Shown here: positions 41,352-60,721 of the stretch, in pieces
Layout: every line of letters begins with the position of its first letter
Numbering within the stretch: the stretch's first letter is position 1
From: Odontesthes bonariensis
Taxonomy: Eukaryota; Chordata; Actinopteri; Atheriniformes; Atherinopsidae
Assembly: GCF_027942865.1 (NCBI RefSeq)
Contig: NC_134510.1
Location: 24,731,209 to 24,795,208, forward strand
Reading direction: 5' to 3'
DNA: 64,000 nucleotides
Program-made: the position numbers and the translations under genes
The notes under the pieces: model-generated
The model's input: the letters and a program-made list of their open reading frames with translations, nothing else
What the model was told of the DNA's origin: nothing
Database searches by the model: none

Positions 41352-44300
41352 GTACGTTGTTACAGTTGAATGTGTGAATTGTACCCTGAGAAGTTTCTGC
41401 GCCAGCTTGGCCTCTGAAACTTGGGATATGAGCAAGGCAAATGTTTGCTGACATTTCAAGATCCGTTCTTTCTCTATTTGAGGGCCGAACCTGTGCAAAC
41501 TGGTTTCTAAGGCTGCTTTTCATGTCTCAACTAGTCTGTGCTCTCTCATTTTTTTAATTTTATTTTTTTATTGTGTCTCTTTTTTTTCCCTCCTCGTTGA
41601 ATGTGCTGTCTCTTCTCAGAACTTATTTCCCCATCTCTCTCTCAGATCTCATTCCCCTCACTTTGCTCTCTGAAGGTCCACCCACCCTCATTCCTATCGC
41701 TTTTACCATCTCTACGTTCCCAGAAGAATGGCTGGCTTTCTGGTATGCATTTTTTTTTTCTTTTTTCTGCACTGGGCAGCCACTTCCTCTCTTCTCGCTG
41801 TCTGTCTGTCAAGCTTGTCCATCAATCAGAAAAAGAAAAAACCTAAAAATTCAGCCGTGCTCACATGTTTGTCTGTTATGTCTCTTTGTAGATGGGATTG
41901 CAGCACAATGGAAATGACCATGACCAGTTTCCACCTGACCTATATATTCTGCTTTGTGTGGTTTTTCATTTCCTATCAGAGGTATTTGGCTCATTATTTG
42001 TCCTCTCTCTCCCTTTCCTGTCCTCTTGTCCTCTCTCAGGCATCGACTTTAAAGTAAAAACCATCGAAGTGGATGGAAAGAAAGTGAAACTTCAAGTCTG
42101 GTAAGATGGCATTTGGATGCTTCTCTGGAAATGCTTTGTTTTGTGACTTGGCGAAGCAGATATCAAACCCCCCTCTCTCTGCTTGTTTCTGGGTCATTTT
42201 CTTGAGCGTCAAGAGGAGCTTCCCACTTGTTTGCAAAATAAGGATTTATCCTTCTGACATGGCCATCCCTTCATGCCACATAAGGGTGCAGTTAGAGCAG
42301 TTGCAGCGCTGTCACGTGCACTTTAAATGCGTTCTCCTACATCCTGCTGCAACGTTTTTCCATTAAAGAGCTTGCATGCGATCTGAGCATCGACGCTTGC
42401 CCTTGACCTTGAAAATGTGTGTGCCTTCTTTAGGGACACGGCAGGACAGGAGAGGTTCAAGACCATTACGACAGCCTACTACAGGGGAGCCATGGTGAGC
42501 ACAAGACGCCTGCAGGACAAGCAGACTGAATACTCAGGCTGACATCACCACCTCCTTGTGCTCGCTCTGTGCCTTTGACCACATGCTTAAATCGTCTCTC
42601 TTTTCTCTGCGCATCAGGGCATCATCCTGGTGTATGACATCACAGACGAGAAGTCCTTTGAGAACATCCAGAACTGGATGAAGAGCATCAAAGAAGTGAG
42701 GCCTCTTTTTTTTTTTTTAAATCTATTTAGCCATCTCAAATCCACGTAAGTCATGAGTCTTTACTCACTGGATTACAAAAGACAATGGTGTTTTTGAAAG
42801 GTCAGAAATTCTCGACTGTTCACCGGCTCATGGAGTGACACATGTTTAGTTCTCCAAATATCTCCGTTGTGAAAGAACAGTAAATAATTCTGAGGCAGTT
42901 ATCGCTTCACTAAGAAGAACCCTGCACACCGTCAGTATTCTGTTCATAAATGAGGTTTTTCAAACCAGTAAAATGATCATGGGTTGGTGGTAAAGGTCCA
43001 GAGGCTGAAGTAATTAACTCAGATTGATTCTCCGCCCTGATACTGTATCTGCAAGATACTTGGAAGTAAACTTGCATGCGATGAATAAAAGTCTAAAGCT
43101 GAACAGTGGTGAGCAAACGTTCGAGGAAAAACAGAAATCCTGTCGCTGCAAACAGTTGAGTGAGTAAAACATGAGCTGCACCCCTAATTTTTAATAACTG
43201 ACTAAGATCTAAATATGATATTACTTTTGTGTAAGCTTTAGGTGAAAAAAGTTTAAGCATTTCCTTCAAGAAGTTTAAAAACGTTTAAGCTCTCAGAAAA
43301 CCTTAATTAGTTTCTAGTTTACTTTTAGCTTTTTTTTTAGGACTGTGACTTGTTTGCAATCTCGTACTGCTCAATCTTTATTTTTGAGATTTTGATTTGA
43401 CTGACTTTCATCATATATAATCTGGGTTTAGAACATCTGAGTCTGTTTAAAGCTTTCTGATGTATTTAATGTTACCTTGCTAATAGATAATGCGTATTGG
43501 GTCTCCAAAGATCCAGATCTGTATCCAAGAGCCAAAGGCTAAACTTGTTTTTATCAGAATCTGAAAAAGATGATTCCTTGATAAATGTCTTGTAAGATTA
43601 TGCTGCCAGCTGGAAGGTAGTCCGCTAATAACTGGATGATTGAATATGGGCATGGATGTATTTATATTTGATGGTCAGACAGGAAAAAACAAAGTAACTA
43701 AAGACTCAGAAGTAAGTGAAACGGTGTGAGGGAGCTTTTTGTTTAAGACTTTATAATATGTACACAGACTTCTCCTACCTTGTTCAAACAAACAGCGGCC
43801 GTGGCTTCCTCTAAACAGCTGCCAGTCACAGTTAGTTAAGCTTAAGATAACCCATGCAAACAAAACAGCAGACTATAAGATGAGAGAAAAGTGTTGACAG
43901 TAGGCTGCTAGTTAACAAGCACAGTGGACCTCAAGCTTAAAACATTTCTAGAAATTTGCTCATATAGTTGTTTCAAAGTCTAAACAAAAGCCCCTTTTGA
44001 CTGTAAAAGACCCTCAGAAAGATTTAGCAGAATGAGTGGTGGGCAGAGGCAGTGGCGTGTAGCTTAGTCATCAGAAGAAAAACCTTCCTGTGTCCTCACC
44101 AGAAAATTCAAGATGAGAGGTTTACAAATGAGCACATACATCTGAATGAATGAATGAATATACATCTTATTGGTTTCAATGAGCAAATGTATGTTTGGGG
44201 GTAAAAGGTTATAGAATTAATTGTAAAAAAAAAAACACCCTTCCAATTGTTAAAGCTGCAGTCTGCAACTCTTTTTCAAGCATAATGCCTGGAACTGTCC

Positions 44301-46701
44301 GGGGATTCTGAAAGTAGTACATTAAATACCCCAATACAAAAAAAAATGAGTTCTCTAGGTCCCCTATATGTCCCGCTAGGTCCCTCCAAAGCCAGCAGGT
44401 TTGTTTACAAAATTGCAGACCGGACCGGTAAAAGGTAACCAATCAGGTTACGAGCTGGGCTCTCCTGCCTGTCAATCACCGATTGTGCACGCGCGATACA
44501 AGGTAGGCTCGTCCCCACGCTTATTTATCTAGACTATTGAACTTCATTGCGGGCTAGTCTACTTACTGTGTCTTCCATGATCGCAAATGACAGGTGAGTT
44601 GATGAATGAGGAGTCGTGTACGCGCATCTGGCGTGCACGTAGACGTGCACGAGTTCTCATGTGTTTTGATGGGGCGGGACAGGAAGTTGAATAACTTTTT
44701 ATTTTTCGGTTAAAAAAATAAGCATTTCTTGCATTTTGCGACTACGGAGGTCACCGTTTTCAACTTCAAGCGTTCTGATAGATCATGTAAACTCTTAGAA
44801 TGCCAAAAATTAGGACTTTACGTATGACAACAACAAATCCTGCAGACTGCAGCTTTAAGCATGGGGGTGGATTGATCATGCTTCAGGATTGTGTTGCATC
44901 TTCCCTTGTAATGGGAATAATAGATTCACATGCATATGAGCAACTTCTGGAGGCAAACATCACGCTGTCTGTAAAATAGCTGAAGACGAAATAAGATTAA
45001 GGAGCACCATCCCCCGAAGTAAAAGTTATCAAACTTCTGTGGACAGATCTCAACAGAGCAGTGTGTGCAAGACGGTGCAAGAGCCTTGCAGAACTGGAAG
45101 TTATTTTAGGAAAAAGTAAGAAGAAGCGAGAACTGAAAGAATATCAGCTACTGCAGTGATTTAGTTTTGATCAAGTAGGAGGCCCAAATGTTTGTTTTTG
45201 GCTATTTTCTTTTTTTTTGTGTGTGTGTGTTATTTTGAACATCTGAAAGAGGGATCTTTAAAACAGTAAAACTTCTTAAAATGTTAAAGTAATGTGTCAA
45301 TTTCAACTTTATACCTTTTGAAAATGAGGACATCGTTTACTCACGTCATTATTCACAGTTACGTATGTGCCAAACTCTTACTTTCCATTTTGGATTTCAG
45401 CTTTCTCAATAATATTCAAATGGATGTAGTATATTCATGGTTTATAATCAAAAGAGAGAATAGTCAAACAACCTTGTCCCATGTCTTTATATGAATTAAA
45501 TTGAAAACCTCTGATTTTATTAATCAATTATATTTTAGAAATACAGTGTCTGGGTCTGATTTTTACTAAACTTCTGTTTTTATGTGACTGCAGCAGCCGT
45601 TAATGCTTAATAACAAAGCAAAGTTTTAGCTTTATGATGACAGAAATGAGTCTTTAAATGCCTTTTAATGGCATATAACATTCACATGTTGCACTCAGTG
45701 GGTTTAGGGATTTGTAAGATACTTTTAACTTAACCATAAGAATTATTTGTAGCCTAGACCTTGGTTTTCAAACATTATTTAGCTTCATTCACCTATTAAA
45801 TCATGATCTGTGTGTGATGGAGGTTGGGTCTAAAGCGCATAGTTCTGGCTGTTCTTTTCAGACTTTATGTCAACATTTACAGCTGAACTATTACAATCAT
45901 TTAAATGGGTCTCCTCTTTCCCAGAATGCATCAGCCGGGGTCAGTCGGATGCTGCTTGGAAATAAGTGTGACATTGAGGCAAAGAGGAAAGTTTCCAAGG
46001 AGACAGGAGTGAAGGTGAGATGATCACAATGAATGCTAATGATAGTCTGCATACGCGCTGATTTTGCAGTGTAGTTTTAAAGCTGTAAGTGTACTTTTAC
46101 TGGAGACATGATTCGGGAACTTCTTGAATGCAAATAGAGGTTAAAGATTTTATTGTGAGATTATCTTTGTTATTTTAATTCAGTAAAGGAGAGACCAGGA
46201 AGAGGTGAAGAGATGATTAACTGTATCCTGACCTATTGTAACCACCTCTGTGTCTGCTGTTTACAGCTGGCTAAAGATCATGGCATCAGATTCTTTGAGA
46301 CCAGTGCAAAGTCAAGCATTAACGTGGAGGAGGTGAGCTGTAACAAAGTCACATTTACTTCATTCCTCACTGTACTTTCAGCCTGTTTTATTGGGCTTGT
46401 TGTGTTATGTGTTAATACACTCTTGCCTTCTAATCTTCCATGTTGCATCTATTTGTCCTGCAGTCTTTTCTGTCTTTGGCAAGAGACATACTACAAAAAT
46501 CCAGCAAGAAACCGGTGAGTCATAAACCAGCAGGTGTACCAGATTTTTCCAAAGTAAGGGATTTGTTGTTCTATGACCAGAAGGTTTTAAACATGCTTTT
46601 CATTTCCTTCCTTTGTCCTTGTTTTACAGGGCCCGACAGGCCGAGAGGTGAAAATCACCAGCAGCACAGAGAAAAAGTCCTCAAAGTGTCTTCTTCTCTA
46701 G
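41228..46701 (+). CDS. rab13: Rab GTPase Rab13, eight exons
   Basis: Rab13 is a membrane-anchored small GTPase acting in trafficking to tight junctions and recycling. Exons: 41228-41351, 42040-42100, 42434-42494, 42618-42695, 45925-46014, 46267-46332, 46464-46514, 46630-46701. All joins keep phase and give 200 residues (about 203 is usual). Motifs: P-loop GDSGVGKT (15-22), switch-I Thr40, DTAGQE (63-68), NKCD (121-124), TSAK (150-153) and a C-terminal prenylation box [16 protein letters not shown] and [17 protein letters not shown] distinguish Rab13 from Rab8 and Rab10. The start codon context is accATGG. No defects were seen. Confidence 0.96.
42040..42100 (+). CDS. rab13: rab13 coding exon 2: interswitch
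   Basis: [20 protein letters not shown] and the first two bases of Trp62. The acceptor tctctcag follows a long pyrimidine tract. Confidence 0.95.
42434..42494 (+). CDS. rab13: rab13 coding exon 3: DTAGQE switch II
   Basis: Encodes [20 protein letters not shown] plus Met82, and includes the catalytic Gln67. Confidence 0.95.
42618..42695 (+). CDS. rab13: rab13 coding exon 4
   Basis: [20 protein letters not shown] followed by MKSIKE, phase 0 at both ends. The following intron is 3.2 kb and contains a MITE. Confidence 0.95.
44250..44858. mobile_element. TTAA-flanked MITE in rab13 intron 4
   Basis: About 0.6 kb with 18-bp perfect terminal inverted repeats (ttaaagctgcagtctgca and its complement), both including TTAA, consistent with TTAA target duplication. 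Internal sequence is CpG-richer than the flanks and encodes nothing recognisable. Confidence 0.8.
45925..46014 (+). CDS. rab13: rab13 coding exon 5: NKCD base-recognition motif
   Basis: [20 protein letters not shown] and KVSKETGVK. Contains the guanine-specificity motif. Confidence 0.95.
46267..46332 (+). CDS. rab13: rab13 coding exon 6: TSAK motif
   Basis: [20 protein letters not shown] and EE, 22 codons. Confidence 0.95.
46464..46514 (+). CDS. rab13: rab13 coding exon 7
   Basis: [17 protein letters not shown], 17 codons. It covers the end of the G-domain and the start of the hypervariable tail. Confidence 0.94.
46630..46701 (+). CDS. rab13: rab13 coding exon 8: hypervariable tail and CLLL box
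   Basis: [20 protein letters not shown] then LLL and TAG. The CLLL end predicts geranylgeranylation. Confidence 0.94.
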   Translation, partial: GPTGREVKITSSTEKKSSKCLLL

Positions 46702-48935
46702 ATAAGATATTGCACAAAAATTTAAAGAACACATCAGCGTTATTAAGGAAAAACTCAACAAGTTTTCTGTCTCCATCTGGTGGGCCAAAATGTCAAAACA
46801 AACGGGTGCTAAGAGTCAGTTTTTATACCCAAACTTTATAGCTTTTCTATGTTTGAAACAGATCTTTTACTGTGTTCATATGAATATATATTCGAGATAG
46901 AGCCTGTTTTCCAAACTGAGCATATTTCCTGTGACATCATGCCACAAAAAGATAGCATTTTTTTTTAAAAACAGCCCCCACCATTTTTCTGGCTTGTAAC
47001 CACACTATCATTCCTTCACCAGGACTGTCTTTATAGGACCACATCTGTTCTTATATGTGAGCACACAGAGTAGCAGCTTGTAAGCGGTCAGTGATAGAGG
47101 AAGAGTTTGATGTTAAATGTTTGGATTTAATTGAATTGACCCAAGTGCTCTTCATTTGTTAGCCCCAAAAATCGTATATTATCGTTATATTTGTCCACAT
47201 GTCCAACGGTAGTAGTATCACAATCCATGGCTGTAAAGTGTGAAAAAGGCGACGCATCCATAGGCTGCAGTTTTCTGTCAGGCAGGGTTCACGTGTTACT
47301 GTGACGCATGAATAGTAAAGTATATAAGTGTTAACCACGTAGAATTGAGCAAAACTCCCTAACCATGTGTTTTCTAACATGTAGACCTGGTCATCGACAT
47401 GAATTCTGACCATAACCATGTGGGCCTACTTTTAATGCCAAACCCTAACCGTTTACGGGTGAGAACACTGTAGAAAAGTAAGGAGTCATAAGTAGGAAGG
47501 ACACTGAACAACACAATCACTGGAAAAAAGTTGGACAGGATGAGCCTTAAATAGCAATTTAACACAAAATAACATGAAGGTCTCCAGAGTGCCACAAAGA
47601 TCTGTGGATTAGTCCCACCCTCTCCCTCCTCCTCCTAAACATTTGTGGCCATATTAATGCTGGCAAGACACTGAAAGTAAATGCATCACATCAGAATGCA
47701 TCACACAGGAACAGGTGGGGAAGGCATGGGTTGGCATGGTGATAAATCAAAATGTGTGCTGCATCGTGTAGGGGACAGAGTGAGGAAAACGCAGCAGTTG
47801 TCTAGTTTTTGTGTGTTCATTGTTAAACTGCAATGTTTTGCGCTGTGGACCAATGTAGTTATTTTTAGGCTGCATTTTAAATTCCAGGGGCCATTGGCAC
47901 CTTAAAAAACTGTGTTTCATTGTTAAAGTGCCATTGGGGGAATACTAAAAATATCTTTGGTTCGCTGTAGATGCTGCATAATTTCAGTGTCTCAAATTCA
48001 AGGATTTTAATATTACAGAGATGAAACCATTCTATTCTGACATACAAGACACACTGTGTTTCCATCATCAGTGCTGTGTAAATACATCATAGAATTGTCA
48101 CTGACTCAACACTCATGTTTATGCCATGTTTATTGCTTGAGAACAAAGGAGATATTTTAACAGTTTCTGCTCCATTCAACAGAATCTACGGGAACAGAAG
48201 CCATTAAATGTTAAAGATAACGATTTTATTGTATGGAGATGTTTCAGAAGGAAAAGGAAAGCGCTCCGTGTTAATGAATATGAAATGGCCTTCAGTGGAA
48301 TCCGAAAAGTAACTTTGTTGTGAACAAGCCTGGTTTTACTAGATGAATGGACGGAGAATGTGGATGATGGAAAATAGAGATAAGTGCAATATGAGAGGTT
48401 GAGTGGAGACATGACGGAAGGATGAGTAAAGCAAGTGAATAGACAGGATATGAGAGCCTATGATGCAGCAGTTCACACATGCCCTTCAGTCTGAATTGAT
48501 TTAGTGGCTCTTGCCTTTTATCTGAAGTGCCTAAACACTACCACACATTAGCTACATCTGACCTGACAGTCTTCCTGCCCAGGCAATTTTCAGATCATTC
48601 AAAGTGACTCTGATTGTAGGTGATTATCTGGTCCTGACAGTTCCTTTTTCTATGCACAGACACACTGAGTTTTTTCTATTTTTCCTTTCTTTTGTGTTTC
48701 TGTCACATTTTTTCTTGCCCTGCCAAAAAAAGTTTGTATGTATTTTACAGACCCGAGGCTTGGTGAATAAAGAAATGAAACCAGTAAACATGGTATTTGT
48801 GTTGTAAGTTTGAATATAATTTGGATTACTATCCAAAATTTCCTCAAAGAACATTATAATCTGCAAAGCATACATTGACCTCTTTCCACCCTCTTTCAGT
48901 TCTTCTTATAATAAGAAATCATCTGTACTTTACCA
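46702..48935. other. rab13 3'UTR and intergenic sequence
   Basis: No coding signal or clear repeat is seen. An AATAAA occurs at 48766, but the end of the rab13 transcript cannot be fixed. Confidence 0.4.
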
Positions 48936-48939
48936 GGTC

Positions 48940-49850
48940 TTATAAATGAAGTACACACAACCCCAAATGACAAACAACAAATGGCATATTAGACCATTTC
49001 GTAATTTATTTAGTGATAACAGCCTAAATGCAGATACAGTGTGGAAAAAAAAAACTAACTAAAACTTCACTGCTTCCATAGTAATTAGGAGGGTAAGTAG
49101 CAGCAAAGAGCTGCTAATCAAATGCACTTGAATCATGATTATCAACAAATGTGAGCAGTCTGTGAAGTTGCCTAATCCTAACCACAAGACTTCTGGAACA
49201 ATGTACTTTGCACAGATGACACCAAAATGCAGATGTTTGGTCATAATGCACAGCAGCACGTTTGGAGACAACCAAACACACCATATCAGCACAAACACCT
49301 CATACCAACTGTCAACGGTGAAGGGGTGATTATTTGGGCTTGTTTTGCTCCTCAGGACCTGGGTTGAGTCGACCATGAACTCCTCTGTTTCCCAAAATAT
49401 TATCAAATCAAATGTGAGGCCATATGTACAACAGCTAAAGCTTGGCTTGAATTAAATATTCTAACTGGACAATGATCCCAAGCACAGCAGAAAATCTACA
49501 ACAGAATGTCTGAAAAAGAAAAGATTCAAGGTGTTGCAATGGTCCAGTCAAAGTCTAGACCTTAACCTGACTGAAATGTTGTTGTGCAACCTTAAAGAGT
49601 TGTGCATAAATCAATGACCAAAACATTTTAATTGACTGAAGCAACGTTGTAAGGAATAGTTGTCCTACAACAATCTGAGAGACTGATAATATTCTGTAAA
49701 TCTGTAATTTAAATTTATTGTTGCCAACGGTGTTTCTACAATCTGTTGAATCATGGGGTGCACTTGGCTGTTCATACACAGCTTCAGCATCTGGGGTTAG
49801 TTTTAGTTGAATTAATAATGACACAATATACTAAGTCATTTGTTAGTGTA
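48940..49850 (+). mobile_element. Degraded Tc1-like DNA transposon (copy 2)
   Basis: Same family and orientation as the copies near 20.5 kb and 57.5 kb. It includes accacaagacttctggaaca, tttgggcttgttttgc, caacagctaaagcttggc and ggtgcacttggctgttcata. It is the most complete of the three, but frameshifts and stops destroy the transposase frame. Confidence 0.65.
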
Positions 49851-51646
49851 TCTGAGGTTGGAATTGCCTCATTTTTCCATTTTCAGATTTTCCATTACAC
49901 CACATACGATCTTAAAACTTAAAGAGAGTGTATTTTCTGTGTCCCATCACTTAAAAAACTATCAGCATGCAGGAAGATGTTAAACGTTGCATTAAATAAT
50001 GTTAGATGTGAAATATAGTGTAAAAGCATTACTTAAATAAAATAAATTAAATCAAATATGAATTTAAAGACTTAAGGATCACATTTTTGAGCAGGAAACA
50101 TGACTCATTGCTGGCCTTTATGTATAGCAGCCAACAATGGGACACTCAATCTCGCAACAAGGAACCCCTGCCGCTTGCTGTTAAACTGCTGCTGGTACCG
50201 TTTTGCTGCAGCAGCGGGAGCCGGAGCCTGTCGCTAGGCAACGGCCCCTCCATCCCAGCATCAGCATCATGACTGTGTGCGCGCGATCTGCCGCATCTCC
50301 AAGTTGCCTGCACGCTCTGCGTGCGTTGTCATCACGCAGGCCAGGTTTTTGGTTTGCAAACACACTCCTCTCGCAGTGTCAGAGCTCTGCCGAAGAGCAG
50401 AGGGAAAGGCGCGAGGGTGCAAGAGGGAGGGGCGCGTGAGAAATAATTAAAGATTAACTTGGATTGATTTAAGTACGTTATCCTGGATGTGTAGGTGTGC
50501 AATATAGCCTTTGTTGTCAGTCCATGTTTTGCCCGATGGGAGGCAGTGAGGTAAATGTCCGGGATACACACACACATACACAAACACACGGGCTGAACAG
50601 GATGCCCGCGTGACTGCAGGGAGGAAAGAAGCGGAGGAGGAGGAGGGGGTCTAGGTGTTTCTGGACCACTGCAAAAGCCCTGAGGAGGAGTTGTCAAAGG
50701 TTAGATAAAAAACATTGTGAGACAATGTATTTTCCAACCTGGGTTCTATTTCTGATGAAGTTTGATAATCGATTGAATTTATCTATTTCCTCTTCTTGTC
50801 GAGGTGATTAGTCTCCGCCACCCGAACCAACCGATGTGATCTGCTTTGATCCTCACGCTGTGTTTTCTGTTCCGCGACAGGATGAAGACCGAACTTAAGG
50901 TTGCAGGAGGGGGGGCGCACATGCTCGGGCATTATTCCTCCTGACTGGAGGGACGGACTGACCGCCGCATGTCACCTCTGCGCGCAGCGAAAACGACGAG
51001 TGACTATCGTCATCTGCTCTCTTTGGGGATGCTTTAGAATTTGCGGCCTGCACGGGTCTCCGGTTACCGCAATGCCACACGGACGAGTTGAAGGAGAGCT
51101 GGAAGGTAGCAAATGGAGAGGAGGAAGCTACAAACAGCAAACGAGTATAGCAATAATGTGAAGATGCAAAAGACTAAAAACTTGCCCTATTTGTGAGCTT
51201 GTGTTTCAATAGAATTGAGCGGGAGAATGGCACAAACTGTACTCTATGAGCTACAGTGGCCTGTGAGCTGCAGGGGGTGAAAGAGACACTGCATTGACTT
51301 TAGCAATCTTATCATGGCTGAAACGTCAAATGAGGTGAGTACGGTGGCTGTGACCGTGTAGTGGTTGCTCATTTCTCAGCTTTTCTGCTGACAAAGTTCT
51401 TGGACTCACTGGCTGGACCGTAGCGCGCACCATGGGACATTGCGCAGGAACTATTGCACCTGCCAGTGGAGAGTTCGGCGCATAATTTTGACAGTGGAGC
51501 TCTGATGCCAGCATTTATGCCTCTCGCTGCTCTGCTCTGCTGTGCTTCTGCCCACTCAACTTGTTTTATGTACTCAAAGTAAGCGTAAAGCCTCTTTCAG
51601 CCTCCTCTTCCACACACACACACATACACACACAGACAAGCCAAAC
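49851..51646. other. Upstream and 5'UTR region of entrep3
   Basis: From about 50.15 to 50.45 kb it is CpG-rich and promoter-like. A strong acceptor-like site (ttccgcgacag, 50871-50881) suggests a non-coding 5' exon. No upstream coding exon is supported. Confidence 0.4.
50230..50242 (+). promoter_or_regulatory. RFX-type X-box-like motif
   Basis: GTCGCTAGGCAAC fits the two half-sites of the X-box (GTYNCC, RGNAAC-like) in a CpG-rich stretch about 1.4 kb upstream of the entrep3 start codon. Motif match only. Confidence 0.3.
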
Positions 51647-58784
<7,138 letters not shown>

Positions 58785-60480
58785 GATGGAGAGGAGGGTG
58801 AAGGAGGGACAGACGAAGGGAGGAGGACGCACACAAGATGGAGGAGTTGAGGTGAAAATAAGAACTGAACACATCCAGGACTGAGATTTTGAAAGCCTTC
58901 CCTGCTTTTTTTGTTTGTCACCTCCATTTTCTGAAACCAAGTTGTGCAAATGGCCTTATTTAGTGGTGCTCGTCATCAACTGAACATCAGCCTAGGCTCA
59001 TTCTTATTCCACCAACACGCAGTGCAATGGCCACAAGATGCTTATTTCTGACAAGCATGGTCTCTCTTCAATCAGAACACACCCACGATTGTTCAAAAAC
59101 AACCACAAGCATCTTTTGTCTTGACCTCCCTCCTCTCAGTGATTATCTGGAAAAAAAAAATCTCAAGACTGGAGACAGAACTCAGCTGGCACTCATTTAA
59201 CAGCCGCTTACATAAGTTTATTAAAAAATTATGGATTGCAGCGGTCTTGGCCCTTTTGTGCACTGATCGCTCAGGTGAAACCAATCATGGAAACCTTTAT
59301 TTTGTCTTCCATTTGAGAAAAATAATTTATCAATGAACATATAGTCAGCTGAGTACATTGTAAGATAAACTGCTGAGGCTGCACATGAGGACAAATGCGG
59401 TCACATGAAGAACCCTCGATGAGTTGCATTTTTCTTTTTCTATGCAGAGTCCTACTTTATTTTTCACCAACACGACAGCCTTCACAAAACAAGGCATTCA
59501 GCATTTCTAACACAGACAACTTGTTCAGCTTTTGAAATGCATTCTCTGTGGGTGGCCCCTGGATGCGGTGGTTTCATTTGCCTGTGTGCATGTTTTGCTA
59601 CAGCTGTGATACAGCAGGAACCTCGTGCATCCGATCCTATCTGTGTAACTAAGTAACAAGTGCTCAGAATGTCTTTATCTGCATGTTTGCTTCTTTCTTT
59701 TCTTTTTCTCTTGCACCCAAGACGTACGATAGTAGCCACTTCAATTGTATTTGATTTAATAGTCAGCTGAAAGCCAAGGTCAGAGACAAAGTATCCTCGT
59801 TTGTGAAGGGATATATGAGATTTTGGCTCAAACTGTCCGATCCGTGCAAGAAGTTTAAACTGCTCTCTGACTCTGATGAGTCAGAAAAATGTAAACGAAT
59901 TCATGATGCGGTCAGGCTTCACACTGTGTGTAAGCACATGTCTTTTTGGACTTGCAGTGAAGGATGATTAAATGAAAAAAAAAAGAGTCTTCCAGAGGCT
60001 CTGATGACAGTGATCATGAGATTCGTCTGGCAGTTCTGGATGCTGCTTTGAAGTGTATAAACATGTTTGTATCAGATTAGATTTTTTTTTTCTTTTTCTT
60101 TCACAAAAGTACTTTTTGGTGTACTCACTAACTGGTGATACTGACTCCATATCAGTAAAGGCACATTTTGGGTACACACACATGTATGTAACTAATTTTA
60201 CACACATCTACACTTAGAATGCAAATACATTTAGGCACACTCGTACATATGAAAGGCACTGAGCTTTGTTTCTACCTCCTGTCTTGCATAAAATGTTATT
60301 TATTTGAAGAAATTATATCTGTAATGCAGGATTAACTGGATAGAGCCTTGAAACATGAATAATAAATGTATTATAAATTTGACACTTATTCCAGATATGA
60401 AATAAATGATGGACATAAAGAATACAAATGTTCCTGTTGTGTGCGTGTTATGAGGGAACAGAACATGCGATTCTTTCTTT
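58785..60480 (+). other. entrep3 3'UTR and intergenic sequence
   Basis: No coding signal. AATAAA-type signals occur near 60360 and 60405, just ahead of the fdps promoter. The transcript end is uncertain. Confidence 0.4.
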
Positions 60481-60493
60481 TCTCTGTACTTTT

Positions 60494-60612
60494 CCAATCA
60501 AAACACCACCTCTTCTCAAATCCCATTGGTTAAGCTATGGGAGAGCTTTTGAGTTGCTGTAAGGGACCAATCATTCAAAGTCAAATGTGCAAGTTTCTGG
60601 GATATTTAAGTC
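60494..60612 (+). promoter_or_regulatory. fdps: Putative fdps promoter with clustered NF-Y (CCAAT) boxes
   Basis: CCAAT at 60494-60498, inverted CCAAT (attgg) at 60525-60529 and CCAAT at 60567-60571 lie within 80 bp. An SRE-like caccacctc (60504-60512) is next to the first box and a TATA-like gatatttaag lies at 60601. Clustered NF-Y and SRE sites are the known pattern for sterol-regulated isoprenoid genes. The motifs are seen; sterol response is inferred. Confidence 0.5.
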
Positions 60613-60718
60613 GGTGTCTTTTTAATAAAACGGGACTAATCACTGCTTTCCACGGAAGCTCGGCAACAAGACGAAAAAACAGGAGAGAGATAGTTTGAGA
60701 TAAGAGGACAGAGTCATC

Positions 60719-60721
60719 ATG
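60719..60721 (+). CDS. fdps: fdps coding exon 1 (start codon only)
   Basis: gtcatcATG followed by the donor gtatgt. The next exon continues in frame as ASQSDHHLFE. The distance to the TATA-like element allows a leader of about 90 nt. Confidence 0.55.

Noticed and set aside
41573-42057. Overlapping ORFs in rab13 intron 1
   Set aside because: Pyrimidine-rich intron sequence; the true exon 2 begins at 42040 in a matching phase.
51314-51334. ATG GCT GAA ACG TCA AAT GAG followed by gtgagt, possibly an alternative first coding exon of entrep3
   Set aside because: Splicing to exon 2 would remove TM1, and the conserved MPSPSDSS start lies downstream; no other support.
51542-51646. Upstream in-frame ATG extending entrep3 by 35 codons
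   Set aside because: The extension is partly a CA microsatellite translation (His-Thr repeats) and is absent from the mammalian N-terminus.
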